Assembly: GCA_964019695.1 (NCBI GenBank) | Contig: OZ026524.1 | Location: forward strand, 16,658,509 to 16,722,508 | Origin: Loripinus fragilis | Taxonomy: Eukaryota > Mollusca > Bivalvia > Lucinida > Lucinidae | Direction of reading: 5' to 3' | Length of the DNA stretch: 64,000 bases | Shown: positions 11,374-26,400 of the stretch, piece after piece | Layout of the letters: every line of letters begins with the position of its first letter | Position numbering within the stretch: position 1 is the stretch's first letter | Notes under the pieces: generated by a model | What the model was told of the DNA's origin: nothing | Databases searched by the model: none | The model's input: only the letters and a program-made list of their open reading frames with translations | Made by a program: the position numbers and the translations under genes

Positions 11374-11457
11374 ATGGCAAAAAGAGGCCTAGATCACTGG
11401 GCGGATATTCTCGTTGTTGTGCTCTACCTGCTATTAGTTCTTGGAGTTGGTCTGTGG
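11374..11457 (+). CDS. SLC5A9-like: SLC5 exon 1 (residues 1-28, start codon)
   Basis: Codes for a short charged N-terminus and the first hydrophobic helix ([17 protein letters not shown]), matching the ADI..VIYF..V.AVGLW start of SGLTs. Start choice: ATG at 11374 has G at -3 and G at +4, and an in-frame TAA at 11362 closes the frame upstream; an ATG at 11352 is in another frame. Donor gtaagt follows at 11458, phase 0. A tag at 11346-11348 after a weak pyrimidine tract could be an acceptor, so a separate upstream 5' UTR exon and the promoter may lie further left; I could not identify them. Confidence 0.88.
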
Positions 11458-14400
11458 GTAAGTCCTATTCTTTCTTTCATAATGAAATGCAATCAGTTCT
11501 CATGGAGAGCAGTTTTTTTGCACACCGGTCAAGGATACCTGAGATTTTACCCAGTGTGGGGAATCCACGTGATCTTTCGATCAGGCACGCGAAAATTGCT
11601 TCGGAAAAATCCTCGCTTCACGGTAAGACTTTTCGATATCTCGCGTCAAACCCAGCGGATTTTTTATGCAAACAAAGTGCAGACAAGATTCCAGATCGAG
11701 TTCTGTAAGCAGTATTATCGAGAACCTTGAGTCTGATCTGGTTCTCGAGATCATTCAAAAACATTTTTCTCGGCATTATGGCTTCCGAGATCATATCCAC
11801 AAATTTGGACGAAAATCTCTCTTGCACTAGTTTTACTGATTTTTAACTCATTGTTTTGCTAGCAACGTGTCCTAACACCCTACCGAAAGAATATCTGTCA
11901 AATATTTGTGGTTATAGATGGCCCTTTCTAATCATTTGTAGTTGCTATTAGAAATGATCGAGTACACGATATGAATTTGATTATGAACACGAAATAATAT
12001 GAATATAGCACTCCACGGTCCTTTCATACGGTGCTGTGCACCGGTGTAAGGCTTAATGGTTGTGCAGACCTGAGATACTGTGATAACCTTACCGCAGTAT
12101 CTGCACACACATGGTGCCATGGAACTCATTCTGAAATTAAAGACACTCTTGTATTATAAGTTTTAACAGCTATAAATATCATAGTAAAGGTGTACATTAT
12201 GATAAGATCTGCTGCGCGTGTTTATATTTTTTTTTATTTTACTTTCATTGTGTGTGTTTTCATGCTAGTATGTGGGTGTGTGTCATTGTTTCATAACAGT
12301 AATTTGCTATAATTTTATCTCAATTTATAACTTTAAAAAGGGAATGGAGACTTTTCAGATTAACGTGATAGATATGGTTTGGTATCACCCCCTCAGGGGA
12401 ATTTTGCAGACTATGATTTTCATATAGCCCTATGTCTTACAAGTGTTTTTGAAACATGTTAGCCGTTTGACAAATGACGTATAAGCCTGTTATATCCTGT
12501 TATGTACGTTACCCACCAAAATTCATTGACAAGTTACCTGGAACAAGAAAAACTATAACATGAAATAATCATGTTATACTGGGGCGTTTTTGTGTTTTCT
12601 CTTAAAATGCTTTTTTCCAGATTATGAAAGGGCAGTAGATATTTATTTAGTATATGTGGCTTTTTTCACTAAAGATAGAATTCAGATAGTGTCTACCACA
12701 TAATTGATGGCATCAGTGACCCATATATCGGTCACTGGTGGCATGGAGTTTTAGCAATTGTGTCCATGTTTTATATTGATTAGCGTATTTAGCCACCAAA
12801 ACTAACGTGGTTAGCGATTTTTAGGTCCAAAATTTAATGAGTTTCTGCTTAATGTCCCTATTCCAAACGGACCACGAATCACCAAGAAGTGAAAAATATT
12901 ATGATTCGTGTGTGTAATTTTCAACCCATTCGTGATGTTCAACGGTCAGTAACGATACAGGTTAGACATAGTTAGACTATTCGTGGAATTTTGCTGGATA
13001 AAAATGAATGTCGGTGAACTGTCTTGTAGATGAACTGTCATGATTCCCTTCTTAAAATCTCGAAGAAAATACAAGTATATTGGCTTCGAGTTAAAATGTT
13101 AATTAGTTTTTTGTTGTTTGTAGGTTTATAACTATGCACGGATCAAGGAATTTTCGTCAAGGGGGGTCCAGGCTCAGCCGACAGAAAAAAACCTTTGACA
13201 ACGTTTTTATTATTTTCTATTTGACTTTAGTCCTCAACTTATTTTCAGTTATACTGAATTTTTTTTATGAAAACTATAATTCTTAAAGGTTCCAGCTCGG
13301 ACCGAGGTTCCAGCTGGGGTCCAACATTTTCAAAAAGGGGGGGGGGTGTCCAACTTTTTTCCAGGGGAAGTGGGGTCAACGCTGATTTCTAAAGAAACCT
13401 TGTGATTTTCCAGGCGGGTCTCATGAACCCCCATATCCCCGCCCCTCTGGATCCGCGCATGTTAACTCTTGATCTTTTAATTAGTAGCACTTATACATCG
13501 GACCATGCCGTGTATTAAAACCCAAGACCAGTTTTCACGGGAATGACGAACGAATTTTACCAAAAGAACTGTTTTACAGCCGAATTTTTATTATTTTTGT
13601 CGTCTTAAAGATCCTCAAGACTATTATGCATCAAAAATATTTTGAATTTACTGAAAGTTCTACGAGAAATCCACAAGCTAAACGTTGGTCCCCGTAAAAT
13701 TTGTTCCGGATCACTGACATTGGTCCTGGCTTTTATACTTCCAACCTAGATATCGGTGTTATTTGTCTCCCGTGATTGACCTATTTTCAGTCTTATTTTT
13801 AACGCTTATTATAATCTCTGGCAAGTTATTAAATACTAAAAACGACAATTAAACCTCATATTGGACTTTTTTAAAACTCATACTCCATTAGTTAAACTTT
13901 AAAAACAATTTATAATAGTAGAATTTAGCCTTTCAGTGTCTCAATCGGCTCGGGATCGGCTCCTAGGTGGCGTTTCACCATTTTGTAAAAATTGCAATAT
14001 TTTGCGTAACATCAGATGTGAATTCAATGGGAAATATTAAATTCTTCTGAAAAGAATACTTTAGATTAAATACTTATAAAGAAACACCTCACATGATCAT
14101 TTTTATATGAAACACTTCATGATCATTTTTATATGAAACACTTCGCCCCAGATTTTTTAACCACGCCCACCTTTGATTGACAGAATAATAGAAACATATG
14201 GGAACTATAGAGTACTTATTTGAGCATTGCGTAGTCTGTGAATACTGTCTTTGAATTCGCATTTATATCTTTGTATTTATCAATAAGTTCGCCCCAGAAA
14301 AATAAATATTTCTAAATAGCCCAATCATAATGCAACAGAATCTTATTATTTAAAACAAAATTATGCTATCCAGGATATTAGTTAAATGACATTTCGCATT

Positions 14401-17400
14401 ACTACCCTTTTCCTAGGAAATTGTTATGCCTGTCGTTTCTTCTAAAATATTTATTACTGATTATTGGGTCTTCTTTTTGATGGTGCCATAAAGACAATTA
14501 TCTGACCTATCCTAAACTGCAAAGATCAGCTCCCTATCGCTTATGAATATCTTTTGTAGACATTTGAAAATAGCTACCACTTTATAATTTTTCCAATACT
14601 AACAAACGCATTTTAGCTAAAAAGCTTGGAATAAGTCATGCCATTTAAAAAACACAAATATATTCAGCTGGCATGTTATGAGAGTGCTTATCAGCAGTAA
14701 ATTATACATGAGTTGCCCGCTAATCTTGAAACTGTTATGCAAATAGTAACATACGTAACATCCAAATATCTGCGAATGGAACCCCTCCCCATTGAGGAGT
14801 TATTTTGCGCACTATGATTTTCTAAAACTACATTAAATGTATCTAAGAGTATAAGATACAACATGGCTCATGTCAGCTCCTGGCAGTTGGGGCTTCACTG
14901 TGTTACAGCCATAAAAACTCCGTTACCCTACGATAGTTTCAAGCTCTATTATGCAAAAACAAAGTTAAATCTAATTCTTAGTTATTGACATGCTCATTGC
15001 ATTGAAAGCTCTTAAATAAATGCAGCCAACGGCCAGTATGCAACAAAACAATCTACAACTATGATAATACTGTTGTATACGTTACTTCATTTCAAATATA
15101 TTTATAAAGCTGTAGTACAGTGCTATCACTTGACCACTGACTTTCATAAAACCTCAGACGCTTTGTTCAATATGTGTTTCTACAAACTCCTTATATAAAC
15201 CAAGTAATAGTATTTGTTAGCTTAGCCCTTACGCAGTTAGGGGATTACCCTGCAATATCAAAGTTTACTATGCTACCCTAACAAACAGGAACTTCTATAG
15301 TGAAATAGGAACTCCTATAGTGATAATATCTTTTTTTTCTTATTCTTATATGTCAATATCATTTTTATTGAAAGCAAACGACTTGCAGTTAAAATTGTAA
15401 CTATTAAAGTCACATATTTGTATAGTGATATATTTTATTTTTTATATTTATCATTTAATTATAATACAAGCACTATATGAGTTCAAACTACTTAAGAAAT
15501 AGATCAGCTCTAGCAGTGAATTGTTGAGTAATAATTCACTGTTTGGAGGTCAGTTGTAAAGAAGATCAAATCACGAGCGCGCAGCGCGAGTGATTTATCT
15601 TCGTACAACTGACCGACAAACAGTGAATTATTACTCAACAATTCACGCACTGGGGCTGATCTATTTCGATTCTAACACAAAATAAAAGACGAAAACATAT
15701 TTGAAATCTTCAGCTTCTTCCAACTTTCCGCCATTGCACTAAAGAACTCCCGCCAATACTTAGACTACGTCGCATACGTTTACATGTATTTGTAGCGTTT
15801 TTCAAGCGTAAAAACGACGTTACACCGTCTAACGTCATAAATGACGTCATTTTCCAGTAACAAATGACGTCAGCTAGCACGTACTTTCCTCGCGATTTCA
15901 AAACTGTGAATTATTGTTTGATATATCACACTTTTTTAGCATTGGCTCTATAGGCGAGGTGTGTTAGAATAATGGATATAAATTGCCATTTAAAGGCTCA
16001 TTTGTTAGAAAAATGATGAATATTGTCTCTATTAATATAAAGCATATTGCTGAAGAAAGTGATTGAAGCATGGGTGATGATGAGGAAGATACTTGAACTT
16101 AATGAACATAAAACATCATAGAAGTTTTTTTTATCAAATATGTTATCAGCATTTAAAGAACTGCTTAATTTAATAGTCAAATTATTTTACTTAAGGCTAA
16201 ATGATATTGTTTATCTGAATTGTAAAAATTCAGTCCACATGCCTATCCCTAGTGTTATCATCTAGTTGTATCTAAAGCATGTCCAGTTTTGGTTGATTTA
16301 ATGTGAATAATACATTGAATAAGCAGCATATTTGATTTTGGTACTTATTGCAGTGTCACACAATAAAGGCTCAGTCAAGCATGCGCAAATGTGTAGATTG
16401 GCCAGTCACTACTGCTCCCATACACACCGGTGTACCAGCACTATCCCATATGTGAAAAGTACAAAAAAATATGTGCTGGTCCAAATCTTCATTTGAACAT
16501 TTATATAATATGATAAATATCCATTTTTTCATCCTATGACAATCAAACTGGTACTTTTGCTATTGTAAAATAATAAATCTGTGACAAGATATTCAGTATT
16601 TGGTATACTATATCATATACAACACATTTACAATAAATGACAGGAGAGGCACCGCTGTATCCAATCTGATATTTGCAACAATCTGAAAGAAATGAATTCT
16701 TCTGAAGGTCATTTGGCAAATAACATATGCATAGATATTTATTAAATTACTGCACACTTTGATACTGGTGACAATGTTGATACTTTTCCATCCAATGTTC
16801 TAAACATTTAAAATCTATTTTAAATTAACTTTAATGTCACCTGGTCAAGTTTAGTCTTACACATTTACTGGCTGAAAAAAGCTTTAAAAGTTAAAAAATT
16901 GGTATCATAAGTATTGATATGAGCATATCACATGTGATCATTGCCATGTTAAGTCCATCTGATTTTCCCAATTTTTAAAGAATTGTTTTAGTCTAAATAA
17001 ATCATTTATTTATAAAGTCTACATTGCTTATTGACAAGCAAATGACCATAATAAACTTGATTTGATGACAGTTGTATTCCTTAAACAATGAAAGTTATGC
17101 TGAAGAATACTAAATCATTTTTAAAAGCTAAATATAGATTAATGTGACGTCATCTGTATATGCAAATGTGGGTATAGAATTGGATATGGAGACAGTCTCG
17201 TTTAAAAGTAACTGATGACAGATCATTATAATGCATAGTATAAAAAGTAACATCTATCATTTGTTTATTCTACCAGCTCTAAGATGCTAAATGCTATATG
17301 AACTTTAAGCAAATATTAGTTGTGTCCTACCACGTTTAGTAAATAGCAGTTTTGTATCATAATGAATTTAAAGATGCAAGGAAAATAGCCTGTATCATGC

Positions 17401-20400
17401 TACTGATTATGTTTGTACAATGTAAGCAACAGTTTGCTGAGTACACAAAACTATTGAGTTCATTTTTAAAGTTTAATATAACTGATCAAAGCAGACTTAG
17501 TTTCCTTCAGGGAAATACTGTGGTTGGCAAGGAGATGTGATATCTGTTGCAGCTTTCAGAGTGATATTTGGCTTGCTGGCAGAATGAAATTTGTTTCACT
17601 TGAGGCAAATTTTAGTTTGGGGTGGGGCCTTTAAGTCAATCCTATTCTATTTTTCTTTCTCCCTCCCTCTTAAATGAAATATTTTTGACATGACTGTTAA
17701 ACATTTACTCAATAAATCAATCTAACCAAATAAATATTACAACAATCTAAATCCACCCTATCTTAGCATTCAAGGCAATATTTTTCTTATCTTTGACAAC
17801 ATTTTGGACTGCATTAGGACCATATTATGTATTTATATAGTCTTATATGTTAGCTTAACGGATTTGACAGAATATGGTAATTGTCTTTAGTCAGCTGTTG
17901 CTTAAATTCTATCATATTCTCTTTATTTACGAGGTTTAAATCCCACAACTGGGCAAATTAGTAAACGTATTGTATTGTTTCAAAAAAAGTATTATGTTTT
18001 GCAAAAATAATGTGCATTGATAATGTCTTTTGATAATAAATATGAAGTCCATTTTAGACAAACAGGTAGCTATATATCAATGCACAACAATAGGTATTTA
18101 TTACACTCAATGATGTATATGTAATACATAACATATAATAAACAATCAACAGACTGATACTTTACACCAGATTTTTTTTTAAATATCGCCTGACTCTATT
18201 CTTTATCAATATAATGCTCATACCAAGGTGTTTAAATGCTTACAGATAAGATTAAATGCTCAATTTCAATAACACTTACAATTTGTGTGATATAAGTAAG
18301 CTATTTGCAGTGTTGAATATGCCAGTTAATTGCTCTTATGGTCATTGTATTGTGATTTGAAATACACTTTAAAAGTTTTTCAATGAAAGTATCAAATGAA
18401 ACGTTTTTCAATGAAAGTATCAAATAAATGAATGGTTTTATAGGGTGTAGTTCATGAATATAACTTATGCAAATTACTTAGATTACGTAAGTAACTTTAG
18501 TGACACACTTCTGTTGGGATAAAACACTTTAAGAAGCCATATTGCAATAAAATTGAGCATATACAAGCTTGAAAACAAGTATGTAACTATGTCTAAGAGA
18601 GTTTTAGCATTGGAAGTAAAATAGTATTTAACATTCAAGGGAAACGTATGCAATTTTGATGTAACATGATAATGCGTCACTTCTCAGAGGGCTAACATGT
18701 CTTATTCTGTGGCATATATATTGTAGTATTAGGAAATCATATTCCCGAAAATTCCCTCGAGGGAGCAGAGTCTATAGCCGTCCCAAGGTCTAAGATGCCC
18801 GTTCTTGTCAAAAAGGGACAATGCATAAATCTGTGTTTCATGTTTATTTGAACAAATTGGAAATTGCTGTTTCTCATTTATTTCTCATTATGTTTCGCAA
18901 TAATAAATGCACATGAAACGGACCATGGAGTTCGATATTGGTATTATTTCGTGTTCATGATCACTTTCATTCCATGGATATGATCATCGTATTTCATATC
19001 GTGTGCATGTTCATTTCTAAAAGCAACTACAAATGATTAAAACGGGCCATCTATAACCAAAATCTTTGCCAGATATGTATTTTGGTAGGGTGTTAGGACA
19101 TGTAGCTAGCAAGACAATGAGTTAAATCTCAGTAAAACGTGCAAGTGAGATATTCGTATGATCTTGGAAGCCCAAATGCCGAGTAAAATGTTTTTAATGA
19201 TCTCGAGAACCAGATCATTCTCAATATTCTCGATAACACTGCTTACAGAGCTCAATCTGAGTTCTTCTCTGCACTTTGTTAGAATAAAAGCTGTTTGGTT
19301 TGACAAAAAAATATAGAGAAATGTTTTACTTTGAAGCGAGGATTTTTTCATTCCTGATCAAAACGTCACGAGGATTCACCACACTGTTACCCTGGGATAG
19401 AAAATCTTAGCTCACCCAGGTTAGCTTTCCCATGCTGTCAAGTGAGGGCTACATATATGGTTGTATTGGAACTCACGCATATGGTCGTCAAGTGACGTCA
19501 TTGTTGTGTTAAAGTGACGTCATCATGTGGAATTGCATCTTAGGTATTCAGGGACTTCTGAAAGCTTACTTTAAAATAATAATAATAAAAAAAACAGTGG
19601 TGAGCAAGAAAAGAATCCATTATTCGTGTGAGGGTAGGACAGAAAAAATCCGTCACTCGGGATCACCACTTGTTATCACTGGGCAAGCCTCGTGATGCCA
19701 AATGGCGATCCTCTAGATTGGTTCCCCTCGTTGATAAAGGCATCAGGGGAGTTTTGAAATTGGGGATGGGCATGTAGTAGGGATAGGTATATAACACACT
19801 TCTACTGCCTTGCGATAGAAGCCGGCTTTTACAGCGACGTGGTTGAGTGTTTGCCTTTAGATCCTGCGGCCCAGGTTCTATTCCCACCTCGGGCAGTTGG
19901 CGTTTTTTTTCTGCACCCTGTGACATTTGGTGGCCAGTATGTGGGGTCCACTGCTTGTGTTTCGGGCATCACTCAGCAGGAAATGTCCCGGATTTACAGC
20001 GTGGTTTCGACTAGATTCGGGGACGCAGGGAAATATGTAGTAGGGATGGGTATAAAACACACTTCTACTGCCTTGCGGTGGAAGCCGGCTTTTACAGCGA
20101 CGTGGTAGAGTGTTTCCCTTTAGATCCTGTTTTCCGAGAGATTTTGCAAAAAAGCTAATTGGATATTAAAGTGTGGCCTTTTGATTTTGAACATTGTGTA
20201 ATATTGATCTACAGACTGAAAGTGAGTGATAGGACTGGTGACTGGTTTGCCATACAGGTTGTGTTGGGGTCAGTGTATTTTCATTATTGAAAAAGTGTTG
20301 ATGGGGATATAGCAAATACTCCACTGGTACCTAGTTTTGGTCCATAGTGGCTTTATTTTTAATTTGCCAGTTTTTGACTCCTGTTGGGAGTAAGACAAGG

Positions 20401-23400
20401 TAGGAAGTGAGTTGGTGTGCCTATTTGATGAAAAGTTATAAAGTTTTAAAAAAAAAGTATGTGGCCGCGGGCCAAAAGGTCCTCAAAAGAACCGTCCTGT
20501 GATGCCAAAGCTCTACTTCCGCTGCGCATATCAAGCTATTAAAGGGAGAGACCCAGTCTAGCGATCCTTGGGATGGATTTTTCTATCCTACCCATTCTGG
20601 CGAGGCATGACGATACCTCAGCTAGATCTCTCGCATTTCGTCCTTTGCATTATGGGTAGCTAGCCACATTAGGCTAGCCCCGTTCAATTCTCGCGCTCCT
20701 GTAGTGACGGAATTTGTTGTTAAAATAGCAAAAAGTCAACTTTTTGACAGTTAAGCATTTCTCTTTTAGTCAATACTTTCTGGATGTAAAGCTTTGGGAC
20801 ATGCAAGCAGATATCGCATAATATACATGTAGTTTTAACAAAAATGGCGGTTCAATCCCAGTGTACACCGAGCGAAAAGCGACATGTTAGTACGTGCTAG
20901 AGTGCTTCCTGTCTGCGACAATGCTATCCTACCCTCACACTCATGATAGATTCTTATATTCTCAGCTGATAGAGCGTTAGACTTTATCCGCTGCTTAGTA
21001 CTGGTTCAACTCAAAAAGACCCGTCCCGACATAACTGAAACTAGAGGATCTGAGGATTTCACTCGAACAAACATTCGTTCCCCAATCCTTTAATTGGCCC
21101 AGTGGTTTCAGAGGAGATGTTTGAAAATGTTGACAGACGGACGACGGACGGACGCCGGAGTCATTGGTATACTAGTATTAGCTCTCCTCGAAGCCTCCAG
21201 CTCAGGTAAGCTAAAATGATGACTAGGTCGTAAAGCACCAAAGCAAAATTGTCAATCATTTTCCTGCTGAATATACTTGTTTACATTTACTATGTTTACC
21301 AGTCTATTAAATGACGGAGCTAATCGTTTATCTAATCGTTAATTGCATTTGTACAACAGCCACTCTTTAAAGAGACTAAGTCTGCAACTATGAACATTTT
21401 TTCGAATTTTTTTTTATTTTCTTTTAAAATCATTTGTAAAAGTAGAATTAAGTTATGTTTTCACAATAAAGCTGTTCACTATAGCTGAAAACTGCACGGA
21501 AAAGTGAATTACCTTATAAAAACATGTGTGTTGGTAATTAGTTGCGTCCCTCCAATTATTATAGACAGTTAATTTTAACATAAATGCTGTTGTTTTGATA
21601 CTGATAATTTGTTAAGATTTACGAAATTTGTAAAATGTTTACCTGAATTTTAGTTTTTTACTGTGTTCTTGAAAAATAGAAACATTAGTTCTAAAATAAC
21701 GTATATGTGCAGCTATCCTTAAGCTGTTTTAAGACTCAAGTCATAAAGTTTATGTTTAATGAATGATTTTAACTTTTACCATGAGTTTTAATCCATGTTC
21801 ATAATTGATGCTCATTTACAAGTTTTTATGCCATGAAGTATTAACGAGACCAAATGCTGCCAAATATAAATGTTTTATACGCTCGTTTATGCTTAGCATG
21901 TTTTATCATTTTATCATATGCATAACTTGTGTATATGTGTATATATGTAAATATGTTTTAGAGGGACGCATGGTACATGTAGACTAGCGCGGATCGCTAA
22001 ATGTGTTGTGCTCTTTAAATAAAGTTTAAAAAAATCTAGTGGGGCTTAGCTGAATTTTTCCAATTACACTGTTGTCTAACGCCACCGTTGGTGCTTTGAT
22101 TCGAAACGTAGGCCCCATTGAGAGCATGATTAGACTGAGTTTCAATATGGCGGCAGCGTCGCACATATGGTTCAGAAAAGGGGAGTTTTAACATATTTAC
22201 GTAAGTTTACATTTTTATGTTATAATTGTATTTCTTTGAACAACTTATCAAGTTGAGCTTTTGTTGATTCCAGCATATCAATGCCCTAAAACGAGATATT
22301 GACCCCCTAAAGTTGTGCTCACGGAAAACAGTGAATTTGAACCCAACAACATTCTTCAAAATGTAAATGATATTTACTCGTATTTTGTACCTGTACTCTG
22401 TTTCTATGTGAAATGCACAATAAGTGACAGTCCTTGCTATTTATGCCATTAACTTTGTTTGCTTTTGGTATTTTGTGGTCAAACAAAGGAGTTTAAAATT
22501 TGTGAACCTGGCTGTGTTAGGCCCGGATTAGCAACTTGTGGACTAAGGATTGTTTTTTCTATAGAAATCGAATTGGAATGAGTTCCCCTGTAAAGAGTGC
22601 GGATTAGTCGTCCTTAATTGTTTTCAAAACCATTTTTATGAAGAGAATAAACATGCAATTTTCAAGTTCAATATATTTCCTCTGCATCAGTGATACTGTT
22701 AGCTAAGTATGCTTACTCATTTGCACATTTAATAAAGACCATGCAGCGTATGCATTATGGCAAAGCAAATATCAGAACCAACGTTGCTCTTCAAGAGATG
22801 TATTTTGATTAAATTTCTCTTTGAAGAGGTAAGTGAGCATAATCAGGAACTAGAACGGGCAGTTGATGGGGCGCCATTGCAAATCCTCACGCTAAAGTTT
22901 TTGACCCCCCCAGCACCCCCAAGTCCCACCCCTAGCGCATTATTCCAGCATCAGAATGAACATTCTGTTCAATTTGTTTTCTATCTTTTATTTGTGAGAA
23001 CACACACAAAGTTTGGTATAAAAAAAGAAATTGACATGGTAACCGAAATTTAATGATTGTTGACCTTTTGACCTCACCCCAAGTTCACAAGTTTGACCCT
23101 AGGATGAAAATTTTACTTGTACTTGGTTCTGCTCGTCATCCCCGTCGATTTGATATGCCACATGACCATGTTTGAAAAAAGATTTTTTGACCCCCTAGGC
23201 GACCCCAGCGCCCCAAAGTCCGACCCCTAGGGCATGACCAAGGTGACAGAATGAAAATCGCGTCTGGTATGATTCGTATCTTTCATTTGTACAACACACA
23301 CAAAGTTTGGTATAAAAATCTTTGAAATTAACATGTTAACCGAAATTTAATGATATTTGACCTTTTTACCTCACCCCAAGGTCACCAGTTTGACCCTAGG

Positions 23401-26400
23401 ATAAAAATTTTCCTTTCATTCTGTTCTGCTCGTCATTGCCGTCAATTTGATATGCAACATGACAATGTTTGAAAAAAAATTGACCCCCTCCACACCAATG
23501 GCGTTTCGCTGGTAGGCAGATAATTGCCCGCTTATGGTAGTTTTTGGAGCCTCGCTCCCCTGGAAAAAACAAAGCAAAAAAGAAACTTATCAGAGTTGGG
23601 CTCCCTCTGACAAAACTTTCTGGATCCGCGCATGATGTTTCATATCTTGTATTTGGAAGAATTCATTCAAAAATTAGTATAAAAATCTTTGAAATTGACT
23701 TTGTTATTGAAATTATTAATATTTGACCTTTTGGCCCTGACCTAGGGGGGTGGGGCGAGTTTTTTTTTTTGCTTTTGCAAACCCTATTTATGTGAGTAAC
23801 TCACACACCAAGTTTGGTTGGATTTCATTCAATGGTAAAGGAGAAGATAGCATAACGGACTGTGATGATGCGAGAAAATACTTGGAGATTTTTCTTTTTT
23901 TCGAAAAGTCTTACTTGCTTACCGTTCACTTCAAAATGTGTTTGCTGGTTTAATTTAGATGTCTTATTTGCATATTCAAAGGAGAACTGCATAATTTGGC
24001 ACTTACTTGCAAGTATTTTGGCTTTCATGCAGTACTGGAATACCAGCTTTTTCAAACAAGTACACAACTTGTAAACCCTTTATTGGTTGAAGGGAGATAG
24101 GCTTGAATTCATAGTTTTTTTATAACATTGAAATGGTCCAGTTTTGCAGGAAGCAGATCTAGCCACAATATAACTTTACAAATTAATCAAGGTGCGTTGA
24201 TTTGATTATAATTATCAATAATTTTAGCAGGAGATTTAGTACATGTCTAGCTTATTACCCATTTTTAAGTGAAATTTGAGATGTGCCACGAGTATAAAAA
24301 TAGTTGCTACCGTATGAGCAACGTCATTATCTCTTTGTTCATGACAGAGGATCGATCTGACAGATCGTTGACTGAGATAAGTTGATTTGGAAGCAGGTAA
24401 CCTTTTAGTATTGCACTAAGGGTAACCTGCATCTTGAGTGGTCTGTTTTGTTCGTTTGATTGATTTGCTTCTTTTTTACGTCACATGTTATGTAGAGACG
24501 GGTCTTTCTGGGTTGAAACAGTAGTCTAGCATTGCGCTAACGAACTACTTGTCGAAACACATAGGCTAGAGTTCTGACCAGTTTTTTTTTTTAAAAAAGC
24601 ATGGGGATAAAAACGAGTTTGAATATTAAAATTATTCCTATGAAGAATATATTTTGTCAAATCTACGTCACTGAGATAAATGTCTACGTGAACGAGTCAA
24701 GAACAAATATCAAAATCGTGACGTCATGATAAGCAGTCATTGATCATGTGACTACTAATAGGCATAATGACCCATAAGTTGATATTGGTAGCACCTGGTT
24801 TGAATTCAGTGATTTCTCAAATATTAACGACCCAAATTTTTGATTATTACTTTAATGCTGGACAATTGCTCCTTTTAACTTAAACCACTCCGTTTCCTTC
24901 ACCTTCAAATCCGTACTCCTTGCTAAGCTAATCCGTAGTTTAACCTAAATAACACAAAACCAATCCAAGTTATGACGATTTCGCCTATTCTTTAAATTCA
25001 TTTGAAAAGTCCATATGTATGGTCCCATACTTTGGTGATTGTTAAGATAATCATATCAAAGTGATTTAAAGCGCTTTATCGCACTGTATAACGTGTCATA
25101 GATGCAAAAATGCATTTATCAATCATCGTGACTCGATTCAACAAATTTCTGTCCAAATGAACACGCAAATTATGAAGGGCTGTGAATCATACGATGAGCA
25201 GATCTGACTGGGAAATCCCACATTTACGTAAGAAACATGTAAGCTTAATTTTGCTAACTGCAATTACTGCTGAGGGTAAAAATAAGTGGTTAAAAAGCTC
25301 AATATTACCTGCTGGCATCAAGCGTTGGTGTTGTATCCGCCATTTTGAAACCCAGTCTAATCATACTTCCTTTTGGGGCGTACAGTACCAATCAGAGCAC
25401 ATTCGGAGGCATTAGACAACAGCGTGTAACTCTATCTTTGGTCAGAAAACACATCGGGTTGTTTCTGATTTTTTTAAAAAATTGACCAGAAAATACTGTA
25501 TTCACTGAAGTCATCTTTTTCAGTTGGTGCTCATACTATGTGTATGCGAAATTTCGTGGAATCAGACCACGGATGTACATCTAGGGTCTACTTTGATAAC
25601 GCGGGTGATAACGTGACGCTGACGTTATATAACGTGACGCTGACGTCACAGAAACCATGTTAACACAATAACAAGTGTGAATGCAGCAAAACAAGCGGCT
25701 TAAATGAAGTTTATGTTGTTGTTTTTTTTTTCAATAAAATATCGCTATATTTCATTGAAAAAACAAACAAACAAACATAAACTTCATTTTATCTGTTGAT
25801 TAAGCTCTTCGGATAATCAGAATAATGGATCTCAATAGAGCTTAGACCACATGCTACAGAACTTATTTTCCATACGCCAGTTCCGGCTAACAAAATGGAG
25901 CTTTTTGGTACATAGTACTACGCGTAATGCTCCTAACTTACATCCGAGCCATGATTCGATTCTCGAATTGTGGCGGACTTTCCCCGAATGCTGCTTGCCG
26001 GTGCGACATCAATCTGCAAGCACATCGGCCAATTCCGTGGAATCAACCTCTGCCGTACGTAGAGGGTCTACTTTTCATGGACTTTGGAAAGGTGACGTTG
26101 ACGTCACAGAAATCATGCGTTTGATTGCAGCGAAACAAACGGTTGCAACATTCCACAATAAACGTCGTATAAAAGAAGATGCTATAGCGATATTTATCTT
26201 AAAAATAAACTTCATTTATCCTGCTGACAAACTTTTCGGATCATCAGAATAATCGACTTTAACAGGGCTGAACCCACATGCAACATAACTAATTTTCACT
26301 GCGCCATTTCCGCGAACAAAATGCAGCTTTTTGGTACATAGTACAACGCATAATGTTCCTTACATACAGCCGAGCCATGATTCGATTCTCGACTTGTGGG

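Noticed and set aside
11352..11708. 118-codon frame starting upstream of the SLC5 start
   Set aside because: Different frame from the conserved exon; it reads through the exon 1 donor into a repeat.
25851..26252. 133-codon forward frame
   Set aside because: Spans the junction of two tandem repeat units, no domain, no splice context.
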